Below are positions 53,201-63,418 of a stretch of DNA of 64,000 bases, one piece after another. The notes below the pieces were generated by a model. That model was not told the origin of the DNA, ran no database searches, and was given only the letters and a program-made list of their open reading frames with translations. Each line of letters opens with the position of its first letter. Within the stretch, counting starts at the first letter, position 1. A program made the translations under genes and the position numbers. Source of the DNA: Humulus lupulus (lineage: Eukaryota > Streptophyta > Magnoliopsida > Rosales > Cannabaceae); contig NC_084795.1 of NCBI RefSeq assembly GCF_963169125.1, positions 190,190,214 to 190,254,213 of the forward strand, read 5' to 3'.

Positions 53201-55623
53201 GTTATTTCCAGGAACTTAATTTGAAAACTTAGTTCGTGCTAACTTTTATCAATATCTCGTGCTCTTTTAGAAAAACAACGATCAATCGATTTATGTTAAC
53301 TTCTAAGTTTTATGACCTGGTTATTTCAAGGAACTTAATTTGAAAAATTAGTTCGTGTTTACTATTATCAATTTCTCGTGCTCTTTAAGAAAAACAACGA
53401 TCAATCGATTTAAGTTAACTTCTAAGTTTTATGACCTGGTTATTTCCAGGGACTTAATTTGAAAACTTAGTTCGTGTTAACTTTTATCAATATCTCGTGC
53501 TCTTTAAGAAAAACAACAATCAATCGATTTAAGTTAACTTCTAAGTTTTATGACCTGGTTATTTCTAGGAACTTAATTTGAAAACTTACTTCGTGTTTAC
53601 TTTTATCAATATCTCGTGCTCTTTAAGAAAAACAACGATCAATCGATTTAAGTTAACATCTATGTTTTATGACCTGGTTATTTCCAGGAACTTAATTTGA
53701 AAACTTAGTTCGTGTTAACTTTTTTCAATATCTCGTGCTCTTTAAGAAAAACAACGATCAATCGATTTAAGTTAACTTCTAAGTTTTATGACCTGGTTAT
53801 TTACAGGAACTTAATTTGAAAACTTAGTTCGTGTTAACTTTTATCAATATCTCGTGCTCTTTAAGAAAAACAACGATCAATCGATTGAAGTTAACTTCTA
53901 TGTTTTATGACCTGGTTATTTCCAGGGACTTAATTTGAAAACTTAGTTCGTGTTAACTTTTATCAATATCTCGTGCTCTTTAAGAAAAACAACGATCAAT
54001 CGATTTAAGTTAACTTCTAAGTTTTATGACCTGGTTATTTCTCGGAACTTAATTTGAAAACTTACTTCGTGTTAACTTTTATCATTATCTCGTGCTCTTT
54101 AAGAAAGACAACGATCAATCGATTTAAGTTAACATCTATGTTTTATGACCTGGTTATTTCCAGGAACTTAATTTGAAAACTTAGTTCGTGCTAACTTTTA
54201 TCAATATCTCGTGCTCTTTTAGAAAAACAACGATCAATCGATTTATGTTAACTTCTAAGTTTTATGACCTGGTTATTTCCAGGAACTTAATTTGAGAACT
54301 TAGTTCGTGTTAACTTTTATCAATATCTCATGCTCTTTAAGAAAAACAACGATCAATCGATTTAAGTCAACTTCTATGTTTTATGACCTGGTTACTTCCA
54401 GGGACTTAATTTGAAATCTTAGTTCGTGTTAACTTTTATCATTATCTCGTGCTCTTTAAGAAAAACAACGATCAATAGATTTAAGTTAACTTCTAAGTTT
54501 TATGACCTGGTTATTTCTAGGAACTTAATTTGAAAACTTAATTCGTGTTTACTTTTATCAATATCTCGTGCTCTTTAAGAAAAACAACGATCATTCGATT
54601 TAAGTTAACTTCTAAGTATTATGACGTGGTTATTTCCAAGGACTTAATTTGAAAACTTAGTTCGTGTTAACTTTTATCAATATCTCGTGCTCTTTAAGAA
54701 AAACAACGATCAATCGATTGAAGTTAACTTCTAAGTATTATGACCTGGTTATTTCCAGGGACTTAATTTGAAAACTTAGTTCGTGTTAACTTTTATCAAT
54801 ATCTCGTGCTCTTTAAGAAAAACAACAATCAATCGATTTAAGTTAACTTCTAAGTTTTATGACCTGGTTATTTCTAGGAACTTAATTTGAAAACTTACTT
54901 CGTGTTTACTTTTATCATTATCTCGTGCTCTTTAAGAAAGACAACGATCAATCGATTTAAGTTAACATCTATGTTTTATGACCTTGTTATTTCCAGGAAC
55001 TTAATTTGAAAACTTAGTTCGTGCTAACTTTTATCAATATCTCGTGCTCTTTAAGAAAAACAACGATCAATCGATTTATGTTAACTTCTAAGTTTTATGC
55101 CCTGGTTATTTCAAGGAACTTAATTTGAAAAATTAGTTCGTGTTAACTATTATCAATTTCTCGTGCTCTTTAGGAAAAACAACGATCAATCGATTTAAGT
55201 TAACTTCTAAGTTTTATGACCTGGTTATTTCCAGGGACTTAATTTGAAAACTTAGTTCGTGTTAACTTTTATCAATATCTCGTGCTCTTTAAGAAAAACA
55301 ACAATCAATCGATTTAAGTTAACTTCTAAGTTTTATGACCTGGTTATTTCTAGGAACTTAATTTGAAAACTTACTTCGTGTTTACTTTTATCAATATCTC
55401 GTGCTCTTTAAGAAAAACAACGATCAATCGATTTAAGTTAACATCTATGTTTTATGACCTGGTTATTTCCAGGAACTTAATTTGAAAACTTAGTTCGTGT
55501 TAACTTTTATCAATATCTCGTGCTCTTTAAGAAAAACAACGATCAATCGATTTAAGTTAACTTCTAAGTTTTATGACCTGGTTATTTCCAGGAACTTAAT
55601 TTGAAAACTTAGTTCGTGTTAAC

Positions 55624-55649
55624 TTTTATCAATATCTTTTATCAATATC
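55624..55649 (+). repeat. monomer with internal 13-bp tandem duplication, copy 1
   Basis: TTTTATCAATATC is repeated twice in a row, making a monomer 13 bp longer than normal (about 132 bp). The event is unique enough to act as a tag. It is found only four times in the window, always with the same flanking monomers, all right of 55 kb. Confidence 0.92.
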
Positions 55650-58135
55650 TCGTGCTCTTTAAGAAAAACAACGATCAATCGATTTAAGTTAACTTCAAAG
55701 TTTTATGATCTGGTAATTTCTAGGAACTTAATTTGAAAACTAAATTCGTGTTAACTTTTATCAATATCTCGTGCTCTTTAAGAAAAACAACGATCATTCG
55801 ATTTAAGTTAACTTCTAAATATTATGACCTGGTTATTTGCAGGAACTTAATTTAAATACTTAGTTCGTGTTAACTTTTATCAATATCTCGTGCTCTTTAA
55901 GAAAAACAACGATCAATCGATTTAAGTTAACTTCTAAGTTTTATGACCTGGTTATTTCTAGGAACTTAATTTGAAAACTTAATTCGTGTTAACTTTTATG
56001 AATATCTCGTGCTCTTTAAGAAAAACAACGATCATTCGATTTAAGTTAACTTCTAAGTATTATGACGTGGTTATTTCCAAGGACTTAATTTGAAAACTTA
56101 GTTCGTGTTAACTTTTATCAATATCTCGTGCTCTTTAAGAAAAACAACGATCAATCGATTTAAGTTAACTTCTAAGTTTTATGACCTAGTTATTTCTAGG
56201 TACTTAATTTGAAAACTTACTTCGTGTTAACTTTTATCATTATCTCGTGCTCTTTAAGAAAGACAACGATCAATCGATTTAAGTTAACATCTATGTTTTA
56301 TGACCTGGTTATTTCCAGGAACTTAATTTGAAAACTTAGTTCGTGCTAACTTTTATCAATATCTCGTGCTCTTTAAGAAAAACAACGATCAATCGATTTA
56401 TGTTAACTTCTAAGTTTTATGACCTGGTTATTTCAAGGAACTAAATTTGAAAAATTAGTTCGTGTTTACTATTATCAATTTCTCGTGCTCTTTAAGAAAA
56501 ACAACGATCAATCGATTTAAGTTAACCTCTAAGTTTTATGACCTGGTTATTTCCAGGGACTTAATTTGAAAACTTAGTTCGTGTTAACTTTTATCAATAT
56601 CTCGTGCTCTTTAAGAAAAACAACAATCAATCGATTTAAGTTAACTTCTAAGTTTTATGACCTGGTTATTTCTAGGAACTTAATTTGAAAACTTACTTCG
56701 TGTTTACTTTTATCAATATCTCGTGCTCTTTAAGAAAAACAACGATCAATCGATTTAAGTTAACATCTATGTTTTATGACCTGGTTATTTCCAGGAACTT
56801 AATTTGAAAACTTAGTTCGTGTTAACTTTTATCAATATCTCGTGCTCTTTAAGAAAAACAACTATCAATCGATTTAAGTTAACTTCTAAGTTTTATGACC
56901 TGGTTATTTCTAGGTACTTAATTTGAAAACTTACTTCGTGTTAACTTTTATCATTATCTCGTGCTCTTTAAGAAAGACAACGATCAATCGATTTAAGTTA
57001 ACATCTATGTTTTATGACCTGGTTATTTCTAGGAACTTAATTTGAAAACTTAGTTCGTGCTAACTTTTATCAATATCTCGTGCTCTTTAAGAAAAACAAC
57101 GATCAATCGATTTATGTTAACTTCTAAGTTTTATGACCTGGTTATTTCAAGGAACTTAATTTGAAAAATTAGTTCGTGTTAACTATTATCAATTTCTCGT
57201 GCTCTTTAAGAAAAACAACGATCAATCGATTTAAGTTAACTTCTAAGTTTTATGACCTGGTTATTTCCAGGGACTTAATTTGAAAACTTAGTTCGTGTTA
57301 ACTTTTATCAATATCTCGTGCTCTTTAAGAAAAACAACAATCAATCGATTTAAGTTAACTTCTAAGTTTTATGACCTGGTTATTTCTAGGAACTTAATTT
57401 GAAAACTTACTTCGTGTTTACTTTTATCATTATCTCGTGCTCTTTAAGAAAGACAACGATCAATCGATTTAAGTTAACATCTATGTTTTATGACCTTGTT
57501 ATTTCCAGGAACTTAATTTGAAAACTTAGTTCGTGCTAACTTTTATCAATATCTCGTGCTCTTTAAGAAAAACAACGATCAATCGATTTATGTTAACTTC
57601 TAAGTTTTATGCCCTGGTTATTTCAAGGAACTTAATTTGAAAAATTAGTTCGTGTTAACTATTATCAATTTCTCGTGCTCTTTAGGAAAAACAACGATCA
57701 ATCGATTTAAGTTAACTTCTAAGTTTTATGACCTGGTTATTTCCAGGGACTTAATTTGAAAACTTAGTTCGTGTTAACTTTTATCAATATCTCGTGCTCT
57801 TTAAGAAAAACAACAATCAATCGATTTAAGTTAACTTCTAAGTTTTATGACCTGGTTATTTCTAGGAACTTAATTTGAAAACTTACTTCGTGTTTACTTT
57901 TATCAATATCTCGTGCTCTTTAAGAAAAACAACGATCAATCGATTTAAGTTAACATCTATGTTTTATGACCTGGTTATTTCCAGGAACTTAATTTGAAAA
58001 CTTAGTTCGTGTTAACTTTTATCAATATCTCGTGCTCTTTAAGAAAAACAACGATCAATCGATTTAAGTTAACTTCTAAGTTTTATGACCTGGTTATTTC
58101 CAGGAACTTAATTTGAAAACTTAGTTCGTGTTAAC

Positions 58136-58161
58136 TTTTATCAATATCTTTTATCAATATC
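58136..58161 (+). repeat. monomer with internal 13-bp tandem duplication, copy 2
   Basis: The same doubled TTTTATCAATATC lies 2512 bp from copy 1, inside the second 21-monomer unit. Flanking monomers match copy 1. Confidence 0.92.
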
Positions 58162-61100
58162 TCGTGCTCTTTAAGAAAAACAACGATCAATCGATTTAAG
58201 TTAACTTCAAAGTTTTATGACCTGGTAATTTCTAGGAACTTAATTTGAAAACTAAATTCGTGTTAACTTTTATCAATATCTCGTGCTCTTTAAGAAAAAC
58301 AACGATCATTCGATTTAAGTTAACTTCTAAATATTATGACCTGGTTATTTGCAGGAACTTAATTTAAATACTTAGTTCGTGTTAACTTTTATCAATATCT
58401 CGTGCTCTTTAAGAAAAACAACGATCAATCGATTTAAGTTAACTTCTAAGTTTTATGACCTGGTTATTTCTAGGAACTTAATTTGAAAACTTAATTCGTG
58501 TTAACTTTTATGAATATCTCGTGCTCTTTAAGAAAAACAACGATCATTCGATTTAAGTTAACTTCTAAGTATTATGACGTGGTTATTTCCAAGGACTTAA
58601 TTTGAAAACTTAGTTCGTGTTAACTTTTATCAATATCTCGTGCTCTTTAAGAAAAACAACGATCAATCGATTTAAGTTAACTTCTAAGTTTTATGACCTA
58701 GTTATTTCTAGGTACTTAATTTGAAAACTTACTTCGTGTTAACTTTTATCATTATCTCGTGCTCTTTAAGAAAGACAACGATCAATCGATTTAAGTTAAC
58801 ATCTATGTTTTATGACCTGGTTATTTCCAGGAACTTAATTTGAAAACTTAGTTCGTGCTAACTTTTATCAATATCTCGTGCTCTTTAAGAAAAACAACGA
58901 TCAATCGATTTATGTTAACTTCTAAGTTTTATGACCTGGTTATTTCAAGGAACTAAATTTGAAAAATTAGTTCGTGTTTACTATTATCAATTTCTCGTGC
59001 TCTTTAAGAAAAACAACGATCAATCGATTTAAGTTAACCTCTAAGTTTTATGACCTGGTTATTTCCAGGGACTTAATTTGAAAACTTAGTTCGTGTTAAC
59101 TTTTATCAATATCTCGTGCTCTTTAAGAAAAACAACAATCAATCGATTTAAGTTAACTTCTAAGTTTTATGACCTGGTTATTTCTAGGAACTTAATTTGA
59201 AAACTTACTTCGTGTTTACTTTTATCAATATCTCGTGCTCTTTAAGAAAAACAACGATCAATCGATTTAAGTTAACATCTATGTTTTATGACCTGGTTAT
59301 TTCCAGGAACTTAATTTGAAAACTTAGTTCGTGTTAACTTTTATCAATATCTCGTGCTCTTTAAGAAAAACAACTATCAATCGATTTAAGTTAACTTCTA
59401 AGTTTTATGACCTGGTTATTTCTAGGTACTTAATTTGAAAACTTACTTCGTGTTAACTTTTATCATTATCTCGTGCTCTTTAAGAAAGACAACGATCAAT
59501 CGATTTAAGTTAACATCTATGTTTTATGACCTGGTTATTTCCAGGAACTTAATTTGAAAACTTAGTTCGTGCTAACTTTTATCAATATCTCGTGCTCTTT
59601 AAGAAAAACAACGATCAATCGATTTATGTTAACTTCTAAGTTTTATGACCTGGTTATTTCAAGGAACTTAATTTGAAAAATTAGTTCGTGTTAACTATTA
59701 TCAATTTCTCGTGCTCTTTAAGAAAAACAACGATCAATCGATTTAAGTTAACCTGTAAGTTTTATGACCTGGATATTTCCAGGGACTTAATTTGAAAACT
59801 TAGTTCGTGTTAACTTTTATCAATATCTCGTGCTCTTTAAGAAAAACAACAATCAATCGATTTAAGTTAACTTCTAAGTTTTATGACCTGGTTATTTCTA
59901 GGAACTTAATTTGAAAACTTACTTCGTGTTTACTTTTATCAATATCTCGTGCTCTTTAAGAAAAACAACGATCAATCGATTTAAGTTAACATCTATGTTT
60001 TATGACCTGGTTATTTCCAGGAACTTAATTTGAAAACTTAGTTCGTGTTAACTTTTTTCAATATCTCGTGCTCTTTAAGAAAAACAACGATCAATCGATT
60101 TAAGTTAACTTCTAAGTTTTATGACCTGGTTATTTCCAGGAACTTAATTTGAAAACTTAGTTCGTGTTAACTTTTATCAATATCTCGTGCTCTTTAAGAA
60201 AAACAACGATCAATCGATTTAAGTCAACTTCTAAGTTTTATGACCTGGTTATTTCCAGGGACTTAATTTGAAATCTTAGTTCGTGTTAACTTTTATCAAT
60301 ATCTCGTGCTCTTTAAGAAAAACAACGATCTATCGATTTAAGTTAACTTCTAAGTTTTATGACCTGGTTATTTCTAGGAACTTAATTTGAAAACTTAATT
60401 CGTGTTAACTTTTATCAATATCTCGTGCTCTTTAAGAAAAACAACGATCATTCGATTTAAGTTCACTTCTAAGTATTATGACGTGGTTATTTCCAGGGAC
60501 TTAATTTGAAAAGTTATATCGTGTTAACTTTTATCAATATCTCGTGCTCTTTAAGAAAAACAACGATCAATCGATTGAAGTTAACTTCTAAGTTTTATGA
60601 CCTGGTTATTTCCAGGGACTTAATTTGAAAACTTAGTTCGTGTTAACTTTTATCAATATCTCGTGCTCTTTAAGAAAAACAACGATCAATCGATTTAAGT
60701 TAACTTCTAAGTTTTATGACCTGGTTATTTCTAGGAACTTAATTTGAAAAATTACTTCGTGTTAACTTTTATCATTATCTCGTGCTCTTTAAGAAAGACA
60801 ACGATCAATCGATTTTAGTTAACATCTATGTTTTATGACCTTGTTATTTCCAGGAACTTAATTTGAAAACTTAGTTCGTGCTAACTTTTATCAATATCTC
60901 GTGCTCTTTAAGAAAAACAACGATCAATCGATTTATGTTAACTTCTAAGTTTTATGACCTGGTTATTTCAAGGAACTTAATTTGAAAAATTAGTTCGTGT
61001 TAACTATTATCAATTTCTCGTGCTCTTTAAGAAAAACAACGATCAATCGATTTAAGTTAACTTCTAAGTTTTATGACCTGGTTATTTCCAGGGACTTAAT

Positions 61101-61361
61101 TTGAAAACTTAGTTCGTGTTAACTTTTATCAATATCTCGTGCTCTTTAAGAAAAACAACGATCAATCGATTTAAGTTAACATCTATGTTTTATGACCTGG
61201 TTATTTCCAGGAACTTAATTTGAAAACTTAGTTCGTGTTAACTTTTATCAATATCTCGTGCTCTTTAAGAAAAACAACGATCAATCGATTTAAGTTAACT
61301 TCTAAGTTTTATGACCTGGTTATTTCCAGGAACTTAATTTGAAAACTTAGTTCGTGTTAAC

Positions 61362-61387
61362 TTTTATCAATATCTTTTATCAATATC
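61362..61387 (+). repeat. monomer with internal 13-bp tandem duplication, copy 3
   Basis: The same doubled TTTTATCAATATC lies 3226 bp from copy 2 (27 monomers plus 13 bp). It is followed by a private GTGCTTTTTAAG variant that is shared only with copy 4. Confidence 0.92.
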
Positions 61388-62088
61388 TCGTGCTTTTTAA
61401 GAAAAACAACGATCAATCGATTTAAGTTAACTTCAAAGTTTTATGACCTGGTAATTTCTAGGAACTTAATTTGAAAACTTAATTCGTGTTAACTTTTATC
61501 AATATCTCGTGCTCTTTAAGAAAAACAACGATCATTCGATTTAAGTTAACTTCTAAGTATTATGACCTGGTTATTTGCAGGAACTTAATTTAAAAACTTA
61601 GTTCGTGTTAACTTTTATCAATATCTCGTGCTCTTTAAGAAAAACAACGATCAATCGATTTAAGTCAACTTCTAAGTTTTATGACCTGGTTATTTCCAGG
61701 GACTTAATTTGAAATCTTAGTTCGTGTTAACTTTTATCAATATCTCGTGCTCTTTAAGAAAAACAACAATCAATCGATTTAAGTTAACTTCTAAGTTTTA
61801 TGACCTGGTTATTTCTAGGAACTTAATTTGAAAACTTACTTCGTGTTTACTTTTATCAATATCTCGTGCTCTTTAAGAAAAACAACGATCAATCGATTTA
61901 AGTTAACATCTATGTTTTATGACCTGGTTATTTCCAGGAACTTAATTTGAAAACTTAGTTCGTGTTAACTTTTATCAATATCTCGTGCTCTTTAAGAAAA
62001 ACAACGATCAATCGATTTAAGTTAACTTCTAAGTTTTATGACCTGGTTATTTCCAGGAACTTAATTTGAAAACTTAGTTCGTGTTAAC

Positions 62089-62114
62089 TTTTATCAATAT
62101 CTTTTATCAATATC
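62089..62114 (+). repeat. monomer with internal 13-bp tandem duplication, copy 4
   Basis: The same doubled TTTTATCAATATC lies 727 bp from copy 3 (six monomers plus 13 bp). The shared GTGCTTTTTAAG shows copies 3 and 4 are sisters. This monomer is about 400 bp from the array end. Confidence 0.92.
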
Positions 62115-62497
62115 TCGTGCTTTTTAAGAAAAACAACGATCAATCGATTTAAGTTAACTTCAAAGTTTTATGACCTGGTAATTTCTAGGAACTTAATTTG
62201 AAAACTTAATTCGTGTTAACTTTTATCAATATCTCGTGCTCTTTAAGAAAAACAACGATCATTCGATTTAAGTTAACTTCTAAGTATTATGACCTGGTTA
62301 TTTGCAGGAACTTAATTTAAAAACTTAGTTCGTGTTAACTTTTATCAATATCTCGTGCTCTTTAAGAAAAACAACGATCAATCGATTTAAGTCAACTTCT
62401 AAGTTTTATGACCTGGTTATTTCCAGGGACTTAATTTGAAATCTTAGTTCGTGTTAACTTTTATCAATATCTCGTGCTCTTTAAGAAAAACAACGAT

Positions 62498-62514
62498 CAA
62501 TCTGTAACGACCCG
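62498..62514 (-). other. satellite/LTR junction with LTR 3' terminus and candidate target-site sequence
   Basis: Satellite sequence follows the monomer exactly up to CAATC (62498-62502), where GATTT would come next. It is replaced by TGTAACGACCCG (from 62503). On the minus strand this reads CGGGTCGTTACA, ending in the CA expected for an LTR 3' end. CAATC is the candidate 5-bp target-site copy on this side; the partner copy would lie beyond the right edge of the window. The break falls inside the ATCGAT palindrome of the monomer junction. Confidence 0.75.
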
Positions 62515-62803
62515 GATTTTCAAGACTCGATAATGCGGAAATATAAATGTTTTCATTTAACAAAATGTCTCAAAAACTCGTATAGAAAAAAACTTTTTAA
62601 AAAGTCGTATGGCCATACTTAACATTTAGTTTCAACATATTTTATAAAGAGTAGAGTGAGCCTAGTTTAGGAAAATTACACAACATTTCCAAAAATAAAA
62701 CGGCTTCCCAAAAGGTCGGTCCACATGTACATTTGCAAGGAAGACTCCAGCGCTCACTGCTCTGCCTTGCCCTTGCTCTTACCTACAACATGAAACAACT
62801 AGG

Positions 62804-62819
62804 TAAGCGAAAACGCTTA
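62804..62819. other. hairpin motif TAAGCG-AAAA-CGCTTA in the LTR
   Basis: Six-base perfect inverted repeat with a four-base A loop (T loop on the minus strand). On the minus strand it is followed by CATGTTGTAGGTAAGAGC, containing AG/GTAAG. The motif is a recurring landmark in plant gypsy LTRs, and it is my main reason for that assignment and for the minus orientation. Its role is not known to me. Confidence 0.65.
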
Positions 62820-62860
62820 GTAAGATCAACTTTCAAACAAAGCATGTAGAGAATTAGGGT

Positions 62861-62880
62861 TCCGGACCCATCCGGACCCT
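62861..62880. repeat. short direct repeat TCCGGACCC x2 in the LTR
   Basis: TCCGGACCC occurs twice in a row with a 10-bp spacing, and each copy contains the palindrome TCCGGA. It is close to one DNA helical turn in period, so a pair of protein sites is possible, but chance duplication is equally likely. Confidence 0.6.
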
Positions 62881-62973
62881 AAACAATTAATTTCAAGAAC
62901 GCTAAAGCATCCTGGCAAACTTATGGTCATGCCTGATAACCAATGATAAGTTAATTCGTAACTAGATAAAAAT

Positions 62974-63165
62974 CCTGCACTCAGAAAAATCCCAGAACAA
63001 GCAGATATATTATATCACAACTATATCTTATCAACAATTATATCCCTGCACTGAGAAAATCCAAGAGCAAGCAGATATATTATATCACAACTATATCTTA
63101 TCAACAATTATATCCCTGCACTCAGAAAATCCCAGAGCAAGCAGATATATTATATCACAACTATA
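62974..63165. repeat. tandem subrepeat inside the LTR, about 2.7 copies of 70-71 bp
   Basis: CCTGCACT(C/G)AG starts copies at 62974, 63045 and 63115. Each copy continues through GCAGATATATTATATCAC to CAACTATA. The third copy breaks off at 63165, where ATTCGAGACC follows. Copies differ at a few bases (CCCAGAACA, CCAAGAGCA, CCCAGAGCA), and the first carries one extra A. Tandem subrepeats in LTRs often lie in the U3 promoter region. The ATATATTATAT core might be promoter-like, but no start site can be assigned. Confidence 0.88.
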
Positions 63166-63404
63166 ATTCGAGACCAACGCTCGACAATTTCCAACAATTC
63201 ATGCGTAACGCGCCCTCCAACATAATTGCTAATCTGTAAAAGAGAACTGAGTCCCCACACTAAGATCTAGCCAATAAATATTCTCATCAAGGGTAACTAT
63301 CGTGTTACCTAGGGCATCGCTACATATTCAAGAGTGTAATCCAATTTACACGGTTTTATGGAGACTTCTATGTTAATCAGTGGTGCTGGTGAGCAGCTGC
63401 CCGT

Positions 63405-63418
63405 AGGGTGTTCACCCT
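63405..63418. other. inverted repeat AGGGTG-TT-CACCCT in the LTR
   Basis: Perfect 6-bp inverted repeat with a 2-base centre. It lies just right of another palindrome, GCAGCTGC. It is not followed by a T run on either strand, so I do not call it a terminator. It may be a protein-binding dyad in the LTR. Confidence 0.55.

Larger units (their letters stand above)
54760..59735 (+). repeat. HOR: two tandem 2512-bp (21-monomer + 13 bp) units
   Basis: ACCTTGTTATTTCC is at 54981 and 57493, ACTATCAATC at 56861 and 59373, and the 13-bp internal duplication at 55624 and 58136. All pairs are 2512 bp apart, which is 21 x 119 plus the 13-bp insertion. Other shared rare variants are TATGCCCTGG, TTCTAAATATT, TTTGCAGG, TTATGAATATC and AACCTCTAAG. 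The match is lost near 54.72 kb (CGATTGAAG) and near 59.74 kb (AACCTGTAAG, GGATATTTCC). Confidence 0.9.
1..62502 (+). repeat. 119-bp satellite DNA array, about 525 head-to-tail monomers
   Basis: The monomer repeats without interruption from the first base to 62502, always in the same orientation. The first monomer starts recur at 1, 120, 238 and 357, giving a 119-bp unit with occasional 118-bp variants. I find no inversion, no inserted transposon, no gene and no unrelated spacer anywhere in the 62.5 kb. One monomer contains about 35 G+C in 119 bases (about 29 percent GC). Monomers differ from each other at a few positions, and the same variants recur at fixed multiples of 119 bp, so the array has higher-order structure (listed separately). 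The left end is outside the window. The right end is an LTR-like sequence. Such arrays are typical of centromeric, pericentromeric or subtelomeric heterochromatin in plants. Which of these applies here is not visible in the sequence. I do not recognise the family by name. Confidence 0.99.
61120..62502 (+). repeat. terminal HOR: 727-bp (6-monomer) tandem duplication abutting the LTR
   Basis: Monomers with AACATCTATG, the 13-bp duplication plus GTGCTTTTTAAG, AACTTCAAAG with GGTAATTTCTAGG, GATCATTCG with TTTGCAGG, and GTCAAC with GAAATCTTAG occur in the same order twice, 727 bp apart. The second copy stops at ATCAATC (62502), where the LTR begins. The array edge therefore still shows recent unequal exchange rather than heavily decayed monomers. 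Confidence 0.87.

Noticed and set aside
1..62502. CRISPR array
   Set aside because: The repeats are contiguous 119-bp units without unique spacers, and there are no cas genes. Spacing is that of a satellite.
1..62502. Open reading frames spanning monomers
   Set aside because: The 119-bp period shifts frame at each unit and stops recur in all frames. There is no codon bias or start context, and the AT-rich repeats give only chance frames.
62637..62652. TATA box of the LTR promoter at TTTATAAA
   Set aside because: It lies only about 140 bp from the LTR 3' end and is palindromic in an AT-rich stretch. The position is unusual for a promoter, so I did not annotate it.
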